This document shows positions 8,923-17,812 of a stretch of 64,000 nucleotides of DNA, in pieces (the first letter of the stretch is position 1; the number at the start of each line of letters is the position of its first letter). The stretch lies in the NCBI RefSeq assembly GCF_020034655.1, contig NZ_JAIQDJ010000008.1:22745-86744 (forward strand), written 5' to 3'. A program made the translations under genes and the position numbers. The notes under the pieces were generated by a model. That model worked only from the letters and a program-made list of their open reading frames with translations. It made no database searches and had not been told where the DNA came from. The DNA is from Thermomonas beijingensis. GTDB lineage: Bacteria > Pseudomonadota > Gammaproteobacteria > Xanthomonadales > Xanthomonadaceae.

Positions 8923-9834
8923 ATGACCATCCTGCGCATCGCCACCCGCAAAAGCCCGCTTGCCGTTTGGCAGACCGAACACGTCGCCAGTCGCCTGCGC
9001 GCGGCCCATCCCGGTTTGCAAGTGGAACTGGTGCCGCTGAGCACCCGCGGCGACGAGATCCTGGATCGCTCACTGGCGGCGATTGGCGGCAAGGGCTTGT
9101 TTCTCAAGGAACTGGAAATCGCCATGCAGCGGGGCGATGCCGATTGCGCGGTGCACTCGTTGAAAGACGTGCCGATGCAGCTGGAGCCGGGGTTTGCGCT
9201 GGCCGCGATTCTGGCGCGCGCCGACTATGCAGATGCCTTCGTCAGCAATCATTTTCTGCACCTGGATGAGTTGCCGCAGGGCGCTTGCGTGGGCACCTCG
9301 TCGCTGCGTCGGCAGGCGCAACTGCGCGCGCTGCGCCCTGATCTGCAATTGCGCGACTTGCGCGGCAACGTCAACACGCGGCTGGCCAAACTCGATGCCG
9401 GCGACTACGCCGCCATCGTGCTGGCTTGCGCTGGCCTAACCCGGTTGGGATTTGATGCCCGCATCCGCACGCGACTGGATGCCCCGCATTGGCTGCCGGC
9501 ACCTGCACAAGGCGCGATTACCATTGAGTGTCGGCACGACGATGCCGCCACCCAGGCTTTGTGCGGCGTGCTGGACGATGCTGCAACGAACACCTGTGTA
9601 CGCGCCGAGCGCGCCATGAACCTGGCCCTGCACGGCAGTTGCCATGTGCCGGTGGCAGCATTGGCGACATTGCAAGGTGAGCGCCTGCTGCTGCAAGGGC
9701 TGGTGGGTTCGGCGCGTGATGGCCAGTGTGTACGGGCGCAGGCTGAGGCCGCGATGACCACACCCGAAGCGCTTGGAATTACGGTCGCCGATGCCTTGCT
9801 GGCGCAGGGCGCGCGGGCACTGATCGACGGCTAA
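8923..9834 (+). CDS. hemC: Hydroxymethylbilane synthase (porphobilinogen deaminase)
   Basis: This enzyme joins four porphobilinogen molecules into hydroxymethylbilane for haem synthesis. The 303-residue protein begins [17 protein letters not shown] and has the signatures [27 protein letters not shown] and [11 protein letters not shown]. The cofactor cysteine is in [10 protein letters not shown]. The frame is open upstream through the end of algR, but conservation begins at 8923. hemH is elsewhere in this window (51847), so haem genes are scattered. Confidence 0.97.
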   Translation: MTILRIATRKSPLAVWQTEHVASRLRAAHPGLQVELVPLSTRGDEILDRSLAAIGGKGLFLKELEIAMQRGDADCAVHSLKDVPMQLEPGFALAAILARADYADAFVSNHFLHLDELPQGACVGTSSLRRQAQLRALRPDLQLRDLRGNVNTRLAKLDAGDYAAIVLACAGLTRLGFDARIRTRLDAPHWLPAPAQGAITIECRHDDAATQALCGVLDDAATNTCVRAERAMNLALHGSCHVPVAALATLQGERLLLQGLVGSARDGQCVRAQAEAAMTTPEALGITVADALLAQGARALIDG

Positions 9835-9886
9835 CTGCGCCTCGCCACGCGCTGTTTTAACAAGCCAGGCCGCAACAATCCGTGCA

Positions 9887-10534
9887 TCAAAACGCGTAGC
9901 GCAGATTCATGGTGGCATCGGTTTTATTGCGGCCCACCAGATTGCTGTCACGTGACACTTCCACCCCTGAGCTGAATGTCAGGGCTGGCAGCAATTGGGT
10001 TTTCACTTGCAAGCTGTTACGCAGATAAGTGCCACGCTGCCCGGTTTCCAGGCGCGTGGTTTGCGATAGCCGGGTGCGCTTGCTCAGCGTCTGCTGCCAT
10101 TCCACCTGGCCGCGCAAAATCGGGCCGGTACCGGCAATGCCGTCATCCGCATAGCCTTTCATGCGATAGCCGGTATCCACCGACATCTTCAGGCTGGTGT
10201 CTTTGGTCTGCACGGCTTGCACGCCATATTGCATGCCCACGCGGGCATTGCTGCCTTGCGCTTTCACCCAATCCGGGCGGTTGCCGGACAAACGCAGGCG
10301 GCTGCCGCTGCCTGGCAAGTCATTGGCATCAATCCGGCGCTGTCCGGCGGGAATACTGACCATTGCTCCGCGCTGCCACTCGCCATTCACGCATTGCGCG
10401 GCCAGGCAGCGCGGCGGATCGATCAAGCGCTGCACGACCTCTGGCTGCAGCAACGGCAGCGCAGGGGTGGGGATTGCGGTGGGCGGTGCGGTGAGCGCCA
10501 ACCACAACAACAGGGGCGTCGCAGCGTCAAGCAT
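9887..10534 (-). CDS. Predicted outer-membrane beta-barrel protein, unknown function
   Basis: A 215-residue protein with a hydrophobic N-terminus (MLDAATPLLLWLALTAPP) that may be a signal peptide. The C-terminal 110 residues alternate polar and hydrophobic residues in beta-barrel style and end in aromatic YAF, typical of outer-membrane proteins of the DUF481 kind. The start at 10534 is supported by a TATGAT element 6 bases upstream. It is divergent from the WYL regulator. I cannot assign a function. Confidence 0.72.
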   Translation of the reverse strand: MLDAATPLLLWLALTAPPTAIPTPALPLLQPEVVQRLIDPPRCLAAQCVNGEWQRGAMVSIPAGQRRIDANDLPGSGSRLRLSGNRPDWVKAQGSNARVGMQYGVQAVQTKDTSLKMSVDTGYRMKGYADDGIAGTGPILRGQVEWQQTLSKRTRLSQTTRLETGQRGTYLRNSLQVKTQLLPALTFSSGVEVSRDSNLVGRNKTDATMNLRYAF

Positions 10535-10540
10535 GCGCAG

Positions 10541-10546
10541 ATCATA
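10541..10546 (-). promoter_or_regulatory. -10-like element of the outer-membrane protein gene
   Basis: TATGAT on the minus strand ends 6 bases before the ATG at 10534, giving a predicted leaderless transcript. Confidence 0.5.
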
Positions 10547-10611
10547 CCGCAGCAGGTATGGCCCAAGCCTGACTGCGCGGCGGTGCCTGCCCCACGCACG
10601 GCGCACTGACG

Positions 10612-10617
10612 CATAAT
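10612..10617 (+). promoter_or_regulatory. -10-like element of the WYL regulator gene
   Basis: CATAAT ends 6 bases before the ATG at 10624, the same spacing as at hemC and rsmG. Confidence 0.5.
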
Positions 10618-10623
10618 CCGGGC

Positions 10624-11598
10624 ATGGAACGCTACGAACGCATCATTGCCCTGCATCGCCAATTACAGGCCGCCCACCGCCCGATCACCGTAGCCCGGCT
10701 GCAGGATGAACTGGCTTGCTCGCGGGCCACCGTGTACCGCGACATCGCGTTTTTGCGTGATGCACTGATGGCCCCGGTAGTCGGCGATGGCGAAGCCGGT
10801 TTTGCCTATGACAAGGCCGAAAGCGAGCGCTTCGAGCTGCCCGGCCTGTGGTTGAACTCGGAAGAATTGCACGCATTGTTGGCCGCCCAGCAATTGCTGG
10901 AACGCAGCAGCGGCGGCATGTTGTCGGCCGCCTTGGCGCCGCTGCAACAGCGCGTGGAAAAATTGCTGGACGCGCATTCGGGTAGCAAGCACGTGCCGAT
11001 GCAGCGGGTGCGGGTGATCCCGCATCGTGGCCGCAGCATGGATGAGCACAGCTTCCGCATCGTCGCCTCGTGCGTCCTCGAGCGGCGCAAATTGGCATTT
11101 GACTATCGCGCGCGTTCCACCGATGAAAAAACCCGACGCATGGTCAGCCCGCAGCGCCTCACCCACTATCGCGACAACTGGTATCTGGATGCGTGGGACG
11201 AAGATCGCGAGGCGCTGCGAAGTTTTTCCATCGACCGCATGACCGCGGCGCGATTTGTGGAAGGTGCGGCACGTGACGTGGCGGATACCGAGCTGGATGC
11301 GCATTTGGCCGGCAGCTACGGCATCTTTTCCGGTGCCCCCAAAGCCTGGGCCACCATTCGCTTCAGCCCGAAGGCGGCGCGCTGGGTGGCCGATGAGCAT
11401 TGGCATTCGCAGCAACAGGGCCGGCATCTGGCCGATGGCAGTTACGAGTTGAAGGTGCCGTATTCGGTGCCGCGTGAATTACTGATGGACGTGCTGCACT
11501 ACGGTGCCGATGCCGAAATCATTGAACCCAAATCGCTGCGCGAGCAACTGCGCAGCCATTTGCAACTGGCCATCAGCAATTATGAGCCAGGCACATGA
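10624..11598 (+). CDS. YafY-type transcriptional regulator with WYL domain
   Basis: A 324-residue regulator. An N-terminal winged helix-turn-helix (about 1-60; ARLQDELACSRATVYRDIAFL) is followed by a WYL domain from about residue 135 with the core DNWYLDAWDED and a C-terminal WCX-like extension. WYL domains bind small ligands or nucleic acid. The stop overlaps the patatin gene by 4 bp (ATGA), so the two are translated together. The target genes are not evident. Confidence 0.92.
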   Translation: MERYERIIALHRQLQAAHRPITVARLQDELACSRATVYRDIAFLRDALMAPVVGDGEAGFAYDKAESERFELPGLWLNSEELHALLAAQQLLERSSGGMLSAALAPLQQRVEKLLDAHSGSKHVPMQRVRVIPHRGRSMDEHSFRIVASCVLERRKLAFDYRARSTDEKTRRMVSPQRLTHYRDNWYLDAWDEDREALRSFSIDRMTAARFVEGAARDVADTELDAHLAGSYGIFSGAPKAWATIRFSPKAARWVADEHWHSQQQGRHLADGSYELKVPYSVPRELLMDVLHYGADAEIIEPKSLREQLRSHLQLAISNYEPGT

Positions 11599-12512
11599 CG
11601 CAGCCGCTGACCAACGACGCGTCACAACCCGCCCAAGATGCCTCAATCGTGTTGGCGTTGAGTGGTGGCGGCGCGCGTGGGCTGGCGCAGATTGGCGTGA
11701 TCGAAGTACTGCAATCGCGTGGCTTGTATGTCACGGCAGTCGCCGGCACATCTTGCGGTGCCTTGGTCGGTGGGTGTTTTGCCGCCGGCAAATTGACCGA
11801 ACTGAGCGACTGGATGTGCGCCACCAGTCGCAGCCAAATGTTGCGGCTGCTTGATCCCGGCATCAGCCGGCCGGCGATGTTCACCGGCAACCGATTGGTG
11901 CGCGCCCTGCGCGAAGTGATTGGCGAGCCGCGTATCGAAGAGCTGCCGATTGATTTCACCGCAGTCGCAGTGGATCTGAAAAGCCAACGTGAAGTCTGGT
12001 TGCGCCACGGCGACATGTGGGACGCCCTGCGCGCCTCATTTGCCATTCCTGGCATCTTCACGCCGCTCAGCATCGGCAATATGGATTTGGTGGATGGTGG
12101 CCTGCTGGCACCGTTGCCAATCACTGCCACGCGCTTGGCCGGCCCGCATCGGGTGGTGGCCGTGGATATCCACAGCGCGCCACCGCAACGTGCCGACACG
12201 CCGGTACGCGATGTCGATGCCGAAAATGGCAAGAGCACGCCCGGCATCCTTGGCCGCTGGTGGGATGCGCATTTTGGCGACGACGATGGCGCGCCACCTG
12301 GGCACCACTTCGGCCTGATGGAAGTGATGACGCGTTCGCTGGAAACCATGCAAGAGCGCATCGCCCGCGTGCAACTGGCGCTGGAACCCCCCGAATTGCT
12401 GATCCATATCCCACGCGACGCCTGCGAGTTCTACGAATTCTGGCGCGCCCGCGAATTGATCGACATTGGCCGCCGCGAAGCCGAAAAAGCATTGGACGCA
12501 GCGGGGTATTGA
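11595..12512 (+). CDS. Patatin-like phospholipase
   Basis: A 305-residue patatin-family lipid acyl hydrolase, close to RssA-type proteins. The oxyanion loop is SGGGARGLAQIG (about 23-34), the nucleophile Ser53 is in GTSCG, and the catalytic Asp is in VDGGLLAPLP near residue 167. There is no signal peptide. It overlaps the WYL regulator by 4 bp, which suggests the regulator and hydrolase act in one response. Confidence 0.92.
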   Translation: MTQPLTNDASQPAQDASIVLALSGGGARGLAQIGVIEVLQSRGLYVTAVAGTSCGALVGGCFAAGKLTELSDWMCATSRSQMLRLLDPGISRPAMFTGNRLVRALREVIGEPRIEELPIDFTAVAVDLKSQREVWLRHGDMWDALRASFAIPGIFTPLSIGNMDLVDGGLLAPLPITATRLAGPHRVVAVDIHSAPPQRADTPVRDVDAENGKSTPGILGRWWDAHFGDDDGAPPGHHFGLMEVMTRSLETMQERIARVQLALEPPELLIHIPRDACEFYEFWRARELIDIGRREAEKALDAAGY

Positions 12513-12539
12513 GGTAGACAGAATCACCCAATCCCATGA

Positions 12540-12557
12540 TTTGACATATTAGTCAAA
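12540..12557 (+). promoter_or_regulatory. Palindromic operator/promoter of the XRE gene
   Basis: TTTGAC-ATATTA-GTCAAA is a perfect inverted repeat with 6-bp arms in an AT-rich stretch 41 bases before the XRE start. TTGACA within it could be a -35 element, with TCTATT or TATCTA as -10. Self-repression by the XRE protein is the usual arrangement, so this is the probable operator. Confidence 0.6.
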
Positions 12558-12597
12558 ATGCTATCTATTTACATTGGGGTTTTGCCGAATAAGTTGA

Positions 12598-12852
12598 ATG
12601 CAGACAATCCTTGAGTTGGGGCACGCCATTGCAGACCGACGACGCTCGCTTGGTTTGAAGCAGGGTGACGTCGCCCGGCAGGCCGGTGTCGCGCAAGAGA
12701 TGCTTTCCCGGCTTGAGCGCGGGCGATGCGCGGAGTTCGGTGCACGCAAACTGTTGGCGATCGCGGCCGTCCTCGGCCTGGAGGTCGATTTCATCGAAAC
12801 CGTGGTTTCGGGTTCTCTCGATGATCTGCGACGCGAGCGGTCCAACGCATGA
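12598..12852 (+). CDS. XRE/HipB-like helix-turn-helix regulator
   Basis: An 84-residue Cro/C1-type DNA-binding protein. The helix-turn-helix spans about residues 17-40 (QGDVARQAGVAQEMLSRLE). It resembles HipB-type antitoxin regulators that precede a hipA gene, including the C-terminal SLDDLRRER stretch. Its last four bases (ATGA) overlap the start of the nuclease-fragment gene, the standard coupling of antitoxin and toxin genes. It probably represses its own promoter through the palindrome at 12540-12557. Confidence 0.85.
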   Translation: MQTILELGHAIADRRRSLGLKQGDVARQAGVAQEMLSRLERGRCAEFGARKLLAIAAVLGLEVDFIETVVSGSLDDLRRERSNA

Positions 12853-13370
12853 GGATCATCAGGAACTCGGGCGCAGAGCGCGTCATCGACCTGGTTCGCC
12901 CCCGGATGCAGCCCGGATACCAGCGCATCGGTGATGGGGAGTACTACGCGCAGGAATTGTTCCAAGAGAAGGAGCTGCGGGGTTACATCGACAACATGCT
13001 GATGAACACCGAAAAAGCCGTGTACGAACACGTGGTCTACGACTCGGATGTAGAGCGCAATTTCGCCAGCGAGCTGGAGCGGAACGAAGCGATCAAGGTC
13101 TATGCCAAGCTGCCGGGCTGGTTCAAAATCCCGACCCCTCTGGATAACTACAACCCGGACTGGGCGGTGCTGCTGGTTGGTAACGATGGACAGGAGCGCT
13201 TGTATTTTGTGGTTGAAACCAAGGGCAGTCTGTTCAGCGATGCACTACGGCCAATCGAGGAAGGCAAGATCAAGTGCGGCAAGGCGCACTTCCTGTCGCT
13301 GGCTGTTGGCGAATCGCGTGCGGAGTACGTCGTCGAGCGGTCGGTGGAGGGATTGCTGTCGCGGCTTTAG
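12849..13370 (+). CDS. Chimaeric/truncated type III restriction endonuclease (Res C-terminal nuclease domain)
   Basis: A 173-residue protein. From about residue 24 onward it matches the C-terminal nuclease end of type III restriction Res subunits (KLPGWFKIPTP, YNPDWAVL, YFVVETKGSLF, IKCGKAHF). The PD-(D/E)XK residues are present: Asp104, Glu123 and Lys125. The helicase part (over 700 residues in full Res) is absent. The first 23 residues (MRIIRNSGAERVIDLVRP...) do not fit Res and resemble the N-terminus of phospholipase-D-type helicases; this is a recall-based impression. It overlaps the XRE gene by 4 bp. It may be a deletion remnant or a stand-alone nuclease. Confidence 0.72.
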   Translation: MRIIRNSGAERVIDLVRPRMQPGYQRIGDGEYYAQELFQEKELRGYIDNMLMNTEKAVYEHVVYDSDVERNFASELERNEAIKVYAKLPGWFKIPTPLDNYNPDWAVLLVGNDGQERLYFVVETKGSLFSDALRPIEEGKIKCGKAHFLSLAVGESRAEYVVERSVEGLLSRL

Positions 13371-13383
13371 GTAATCAGTTCGA

Positions 13384-13410
13384 GTTCTGAGCCCCGGTTC
13401 GGGGTAGAAC
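13384..13410 (+). terminator. Hairpin after the nuclease fragment
   Basis: GTTCT and AGAAC enclose CCCCG-GTT-CGGGG, giving a two-part stem. No T-run follows, so it is a weak terminator at best. Confidence 0.35.
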
Positions 13411-13441
13411 CCTCCAATTAAATCAACTGGATATCGCGATC

Positions 13442-14230
13442 ATGAAAATCGCCAGCTGGAACGTCAACTCCCTTAACGTGCGGCTGCCGCAATTGCAGCA
13501 GTGGTTGGCCGACTTCGCACCGGATGTGGTGGGCTTGCAGGAAACCAAGCTGGAGGATCATCGGTTTCCGGAAGATGCGCTGCTGGAGGCGGGCTATCGC
13601 AGCGTGTTTCATGGCCAGAAGACCTATAACGGTGTGGCCCTGCTGGCGCGGCACCCCATCGCCGCGGTGCAATCGGGCATCCCGGATTTCGCAGACCCGC
13701 AGGCACGCGCGATTGCGGCCACCGTGAACGGTGTGCGCATCGTCAATCTGTATGTGGTCAACGGGCAAGACCTTGGCACCGACAAATACGATTACAAACT
13801 GCGCTGGCTGGATGCGGTGCATGGCTGGCTGGCGGAGGAACTCAAGGCGCATCCCCATCTGGTGGTGCTGGGCGATTTCAATATTGCGCCGGATGACCGC
13901 GATGTTCCCGATGCCGCGGTATGGAATGACGACCACATCCTCACGTCCAGCGCCGAGCGCAGCGCCTATCAACGGCTGCTGGCGCTGGGCCTGCACGATG
14001 GCTTGCGGCTCAAGCACGACGACGCGGCACTGTTCAGCTGGTGGGATTACCGGCAAGCGGCATTCCGCCGCAATCTGGGGCTGCGGATTGATTTGACCCT
14101 GGTCTCGGATGCACTCAAGGCACAGGTGCAGGCAGTGGGCATCGATAAAACACCGCGCAGCTGGGAGCGCCCCAGTGACCACGCCCCGGCGTGGGTAGAG
14201 CTGCGCGGCCAGGCGCAGCTTCTACAATAG
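13442..14230 (+). CDS. xthA: Exodeoxyribonuclease III
   Basis: This AP endonuclease and 3'-5' exonuclease acts in base-excision repair. The 262-residue protein has the family motifs [34 protein letters not shown] and a C-terminal PSDHAPAWV containing the catalytic Asp-His. The length is typical. rsmG starts 4 bases after the stop and its -10 element overlaps the end of xthA. Confidence 0.95.
   Translation: MKIASWNVNSLNVRLPQLQQWLADFAPDVVGLQETKLEDHRFPEDALLEAGYRSVFHGQKTYNGVALLARHPIAAVQSGIPDFADPQARAIAATVNGVRIVNLYVVNGQDLGTDKYDYKLRWLDAVHGWLAEELKAHPHLVVLGDFNIAPDDRDVPDAAVWNDDHILTSSAERSAYQRLLALGLHDGLRLKHDDAALFSWWDYRQAAFRRNLGLRIDLTLVSDALKAQVQAVGIDKTPRSWERPSDHAPAWVELRGQAQLLQ
14223..14228 (+). promoter_or_regulatory. 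-10-like element of rsmG
   Basis: TACAAT overlaps the xthA stop region and ends 6 bases before the rsmG ATG at 14235, again giving leaderless spacing. Confidence 0.5.
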
Positions 14231-14234
14231 GCCG

Positions 14235-14867
14235 ATGCACGACACCCTGCGCCCCGCATCAGAGACCGGCCTGACCCAACTGGGGTTGCCGACCGCACTT
14301 GCCACGCCACTGCTGGACTATCTGGCGCTGCTGGCGCGCTGGAATGCCACTTACAACCTCACCGCGATCCGCGACCCGCACGAGATGCTGGTCAAGCATG
14401 TGCTGGACTCGTTGGCGATGCAGCCGTTTGTGGGTGCGCTGCACAGCTTGGCCGATCTGGGTACCGGCCCCGGCCTGCCCGGCATCCCGCTGGCGATTGC
14501 CACCCCCGGCCTGCACGTCACCTTGGTGGAGAGCAACGGCAAGAAAGCGCGCTTTTTGCGCGAAGCGGTACGCCAACTCAAGCTGGGCAATGTCAGCGTG
14601 GCCGAATCCCGCATCGAGGCGTTCCAGCCTGGCACCCCCTTTGATGCCATCACCGCACGTGCGCTGGCCACCTTGCCGCTGATCTTGCAGCTGGGCGGGC
14701 ACCTGCCGGGGCCGGCCGGGCATCTATTGGCGATGAAGGGTGCGCTGCCACAGGACGAGATCGACGCCCTGCCGGCGGGCTGGCAGGTGGCCGGCATCCA
14801 TACGTTGCAAGTCCCCGGCTTGGCGGCAGAACGGCATCTTGTGGACATCGTGCGGACGCAGGCATAG
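14235..14867 (+). CDS. rsmG: 16S rRNA (guanine-527-N7)-methyltransferase RsmG
   Basis: RsmG methylates G527 of 16S rRNA using S-adenosylmethionine; its loss gives low-level streptomycin resistance. The 210-residue protein has the N-terminal [13 protein letters not shown], the VKHVLDSL segment and the AdoMet loop [15 protein letters not shown], followed by [14 protein letters not shown]. rsmG-parA-parB is a widely conserved order. It was formerly called gidB. Confidence 0.96.
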   Translation: MHDTLRPASETGLTQLGLPTALATPLLDYLALLARWNATYNLTAIRDPHEMLVKHVLDSLAMQPFVGALHSLADLGTGPGLPGIPLAIATPGLHVTLVESNGKKARFLREAVRQLKLGNVSVAESRIEAFQPGTPFDAITARALATLPLILQLGGHLPGPAGHLLAMKGALPQDEIDALPAGWQVAGIHTLQVPGLAAERHLVDIVRTQA

Positions 14868-14928
14868 GGCATAATCCCCTGTCCTGCCTGCGCGCCGCGC
14901 AGGCCCAGCCGCAGGAAACACACGCCGC

Positions 14929-15726
14929 ATGGCCCGCATCATTGCTATTGCCAACCAGAAAGGCGGGGTTGGCAAGACCACCACCGCCGTCAATCTGGCC
15001 GCCGCCTTAGCGCGTACCCCCAAGCGCGTGCTGCTGGTGGATCTGGATCCGCAGGGCAATGCCACCATGGGCAGCGGCATCAACAAACGCGAGCTGGACA
15101 CTGCAATTACCGATGTCTTGCTGGGCGATAACAGCGCGCAGGACGCACTGCTGCGCTGCGAAGACGGCTACGACCTGCTGCCCGGCAATATTGATTTGAC
15201 CGCCGCCGAAATCCAGTTGATGGATGCCGAGAATCGCAATGGCCGGCTCAAACAGGCGCTGGCTCCTTTGCGCGATGGCTATGACTTCATCCTGATCGAT
15301 TGCCCGCCGTCGCTGTCGCTGCTCACGCTGAATGCGCTGAACGCCGCCGATTCGGTCTTGGTGCCGATGCAGTGCGAGTACTACGCGCTGGAAGGATTGT
15401 CGGCATTGATCGACACCATCGACGCGCTCAAGGACAGGCTCAACCCCCAGCTTGAAATCGAAGGCGTGCTGCGCACCATGTTCGACGTGCGCAACAATCT
15501 GGCCAATGGCGTGTCTGCGGAGCTGATCCAGCATTTTGGTGACCGCGTGTTCCGCACGATCATTCCGCGCAATGTGCGTTTGGCCGAAGCACCCAGCCAC
15601 GGCCAGAGCATCATCGGCTACGACAAAGCCAGCCGCGGCGGCGTGGCCTATCTGGGCTTGGCAGGAGAAGTCTTGCGTCGCCAGCGCGAACGCAATCAGG
15701 CGCAGGCAAAGGAGAACACAGCGTGA
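14929..15726 (+). CDS. parA: Chromosome partitioning ATPase ParA (Soj)
   Basis: A 265-residue Walker-type ATPase that drives segregation of the chromosome origin with ParB. It has the deviant Walker A NQKGGVGKTTTAVNLA near residue 9 and DLDPQGNAT, with the Walker B region FILIDCPPSLSLL. The stop overlaps the GTG start of parB by 4 bp. I found no obvious parS palindrome in this window, although these sites are often near parAB. Confidence 0.96.
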   Translation: MARIIAIANQKGGVGKTTTAVNLAAALARTPKRVLLVDLDPQGNATMGSGINKRELDTAITDVLLGDNSAQDALLRCEDGYDLLPGNIDLTAAEIQLMDAENRNGRLKQALAPLRDGYDFILIDCPPSLSLLTLNALNAADSVLVPMQCEYYALEGLSALIDTIDALKDRLNPQLEIEGVLRTMFDVRNNLANGVSAELIQHFGDRVFRTIIPRNVRLAEAPSHGQSIIGYDKASRGGVAYLGLAGEVLRRQRERNQAQAKENTA

Positions 15727-16655
15727 GCGAGGCAAGCAAAAGCAGCGGCAAGAAGCGGGGACTGGGGCGCGGCCTGGAAGCGTTGCTGGGACCCAAGGCT
15801 GCGGCCTCGGCACCGGTGTTGGAAGCGCAACCTGGCGAAGCGCTGCGCAGCTTGCCGGTGGACGCCATGGTGCCCGGCAAATATCAGCCGCGCCGCACCA
15901 TGGACGACGCCAAGCTGGATGATTTGGCGGCCTCCATCAAAGCACAGGGTGTGATCCAGCCGATCGTGGTGCGTGAACGCCTAGGCGCCGATGGCAAGGG
16001 TGGCCGCACCTACGAAATCATCGCCGGCGAGCGCCGCTGGCGCGCCTCGCAGCGCGCCGGGCTGTCCAACGTGCCGGTGGTCATCCGCGCAGTCGATGAC
16101 CGCACCGTGGTGGCGATGGCGCTGATCGAAAACATTCAGCGCGAAGACCTGAACCCGCTGGAAGAAGCGCAAGCGCTGCAACGCCTGATCGACGAATTCG
16201 ACCTCACCCACGCCGCTGCCGCCGAGGCGGTGGGGCGCTCGCGGGCGGCGGTGTCCAACTTGCTGCGCCTGCTGGAATTGCCGGAACCGGTGCGCGCCTT
16301 GGTACAAAGCAGCGCGATTGAAATGGGCCATGCCCGCGCCTTGTTGCCGCTGGCCGAGCCGATGGCGATTGCCTTGGCCAAACAGGCCGCCGAGGAGGGC
16401 TGGTCGGTGCGCGAAGTCGAGCGCCGCGTGCAACTGATCGCAGCCGGCAAAGTGGTCACCGAAGCCAAGAAACCGGCCCCCAAGGCCAAGCCCAAACAAG
16501 CCGACATCGCCAGTTTGGAACGCGAACTATCCGACACCTTGGGCAGCAAGGTCAGCGTACTCAACGGGCGCGGCAACAAAGGCAAGCTGATCATCCATTA
16601 CGCCAATCTGGATGCGCTGGACGGCGTGCTGGAACGGCTGCGCAACCGTACGTGA
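15723..16655 (+). CDS. parB: Chromosome partitioning protein ParB (Spo0J)
   Basis: A 310-residue CTP-dependent DNA clamp that loads at parS. Visible features are the N-terminal RGLGRGLEALLG-type motif, the KYQPRR segment, the CTP-binding motif GERRWRASQRAG, the helix-turn-helix around 160-180 (AAAAEAVGRSRAAVSNLLRL) and a C-terminal dimerisation region ending in RLRNRT. It starts with GTG at 15723 overlapping the parA stop, which implies translational coupling. Confidence 0.96.
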   Translation: MSEASKSSGKKRGLGRGLEALLGPKAAASAPVLEAQPGEALRSLPVDAMVPGKYQPRRTMDDAKLDDLAASIKAQGVIQPIVVRERLGADGKGGRTYEIIAGERRWRASQRAGLSNVPVVIRAVDDRTVVAMALIENIQREDLNPLEEAQALQRLIDEFDLTHAAAAEAVGRSRAAVSNLLRLLELPEPVRALVQSSAIEMGHARALLPLAEPMAIALAKQAAEEGWSVREVERRVQLIAAGKVVTEAKKPAPKAKPKQADIASLERELSDTLGSKVSVLNGRGNKGKLIIHYANLDALDGVLERLRNRT

Positions 16656-16665
16656 GTCACCCCGC

Positions 16666-17397
16666 ATGAGCGCACATCCACAACTGTCGGTGGTTGTCCC
16701 CGTGCATAACGAGGAAGACAACGTCGCGCCGTTGGTCGCGGAAATTCTCGCTGCACTCCGCGGCCGTATCGATTTTGAAATCGTGTATGTCGATGACACC
16801 TCGCGCGATGCCACCTTGCAACGCCTGCGCCAATTGCAGGCCAGTACGCCCGAGCTGCGCGTCATTCGCCACCTCGCCAATGCCGGGCAAAGCACCGCCG
16901 TACGCAATGGTGTCAAGGCGGCGCGCGCGCCGTGGATTGCGACCCTGGATGGCGATGGCCAAAACGATCCCGCCGATATTCCACACCTTCTGGACAAGCG
17001 CGCCAGCGCCGTTGCCGATGTGAAATTGTTTGCCGGCTGGCGGGTCAACCGGCAGGATTCCGGCAGCAAGCGCTGGGCCAGCAAATGGGCGAATGCGATT
17101 CGCAGCCGCATGCTGCACGATGCCACCCCGGACACCGGCTGCGGGATCAAATTGTTCGAACGTGAGGCATTCCTGGATTTGCCGTATTTCGACCACATGC
17201 ACCGCTACCTGCCGGCCCTGATGCAGCGCGCCGGTTGGCAAACCGTCAGCGTGCCGGTCAATCATCGCCATCGCACCGCTGGGGTGTCCAAGTACAACAA
17301 TCTGGGCCGTGCACTGGCAGGTATCCGTGACCTGCGCGGGGTGGCGTGGTTGATTGTGCGCAGCCGGCGCACCGCCGTTGAGGAAGTGACGCCGTGA
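16666..17397 (+). CDS. Family 2 glycosyltransferase (polyprenyl-phosphate sugar transferase type)
   Basis: A 243-residue GT2 enzyme. LSVVVPVHNEEDNV starts the nucleotide-binding fold, followed by IVYVDDTSRDAT and ATLDGDGQNDPADI (the DxD-type metal site). It resembles dolichol/undecaprenyl-phosphate mannose or glucose transferases but has no C-terminal membrane segments. It overlaps the downstream LAB-N membrane protein gene by 4 bp, so the pair may act on a lipid-linked sugar, possibly for lipid A. Sugar and acceptor are unknown. Confidence 0.88.
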   Translation: MSAHPQLSVVVPVHNEEDNVAPLVAEILAALRGRIDFEIVYVDDTSRDATLQRLRQLQASTPELRVIRHLANAGQSTAVRNGVKAARAPWIATLDGDGQNDPADIPHLLDKRASAVADVKLFAGWRVNRQDSGSKRWASKWANAIRSRMLHDATPDTGCGIKLFEREAFLDLPYFDHMHRYLPALMQRAGWQTVSVPVNHRHRTAGVSKYNNLGRALAGIRDLRGVAWLIVRSRRTAVEEVTP

Positions 17398-17741
17398 TGT
17401 TGCCGCCGGTGGGCTTCATGGATACGCCGGTGGCCGCGCTGGCGTGGACCGGCATTCACATGAGCCCGTGGAAATTGATCGGGTTGATCGGCGCACTGAT
17501 GTTTGGTGGCCGCTGGTTGGTGCAGTTCATCGCCAGCCGCCGGCACGGCAAGCCGGTGATCCCGCGTTTGTTCTGGTACATGAGCATTGTCGGCAGCCTG
17601 ATGACGCTGAGCTATTTCATCTTCGGCAAGAATGACGCCGTGGGTATTTTGCAAAACCTGTTCCCCAGCTTCACCGCCTGCTACAGCCTGTATCTGGATA
17701 TTCGCCACCGCGGCTGGAAGCGCGACCGCGCCGGGCATTGA
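17394..17741 (+). CDS. Orphan lipid-A-disaccharide-synthase N-terminal (LAB-N) domain protein
   Basis: A 115-residue membrane protein with three hydrophobic segments and the LAB-N core (FGGRWLVQFIASRRHGKPVIP, split here by wording as FGGRWLVQFIASRR then HGKPVIP). This domain is known at the N-terminus of some LpxB proteins and as a stand-alone protein beside GT2 enzymes. It probably forms a membrane partner for the overlapping glycosyltransferase. The start can be GTG 17394 or ATG 17397. Confidence 0.85.
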   Translation: MMLPPVGFMDTPVAALAWTGIHMSPWKLIGLIGALMFGGRWLVQFIASRRHGKPVIPRLFWYMSIVGSLMTLSYFIFGKNDAVGILQNLFPSFTACYSLYLDIRHRGWKRDRAGH

Positions 17742-17812
17742 GCAGGGCAAGAGGGGTATCGCCACACGCAACCCATCTTGCATTGTTGTCCCCTCCTGAC
17801 TGGATTGCATCC

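Larger units (their letters stand above)
12513..13441. other. Small foreign-looking insert between core genes
   Basis: The XRE gene and the restriction-nuclease fragment, with their AT-rich promoter, sit between the patatin gene and xthA. Both genes belong to families typical of defence islands or toxin-antitoxin modules. No transposase or direct repeat is visible. An imperfect copy of the tRNA T-arm sequence (GTTCGAGTTCTG, 13380-13391) lies just after the fragment. Confidence 0.5.

Noticed and set aside
14867..17400. parS site near parAB
   Set aside because: I looked for the GTTTCACGTGAAAC-type palindrome and saw only half-sites anywhere in the window.
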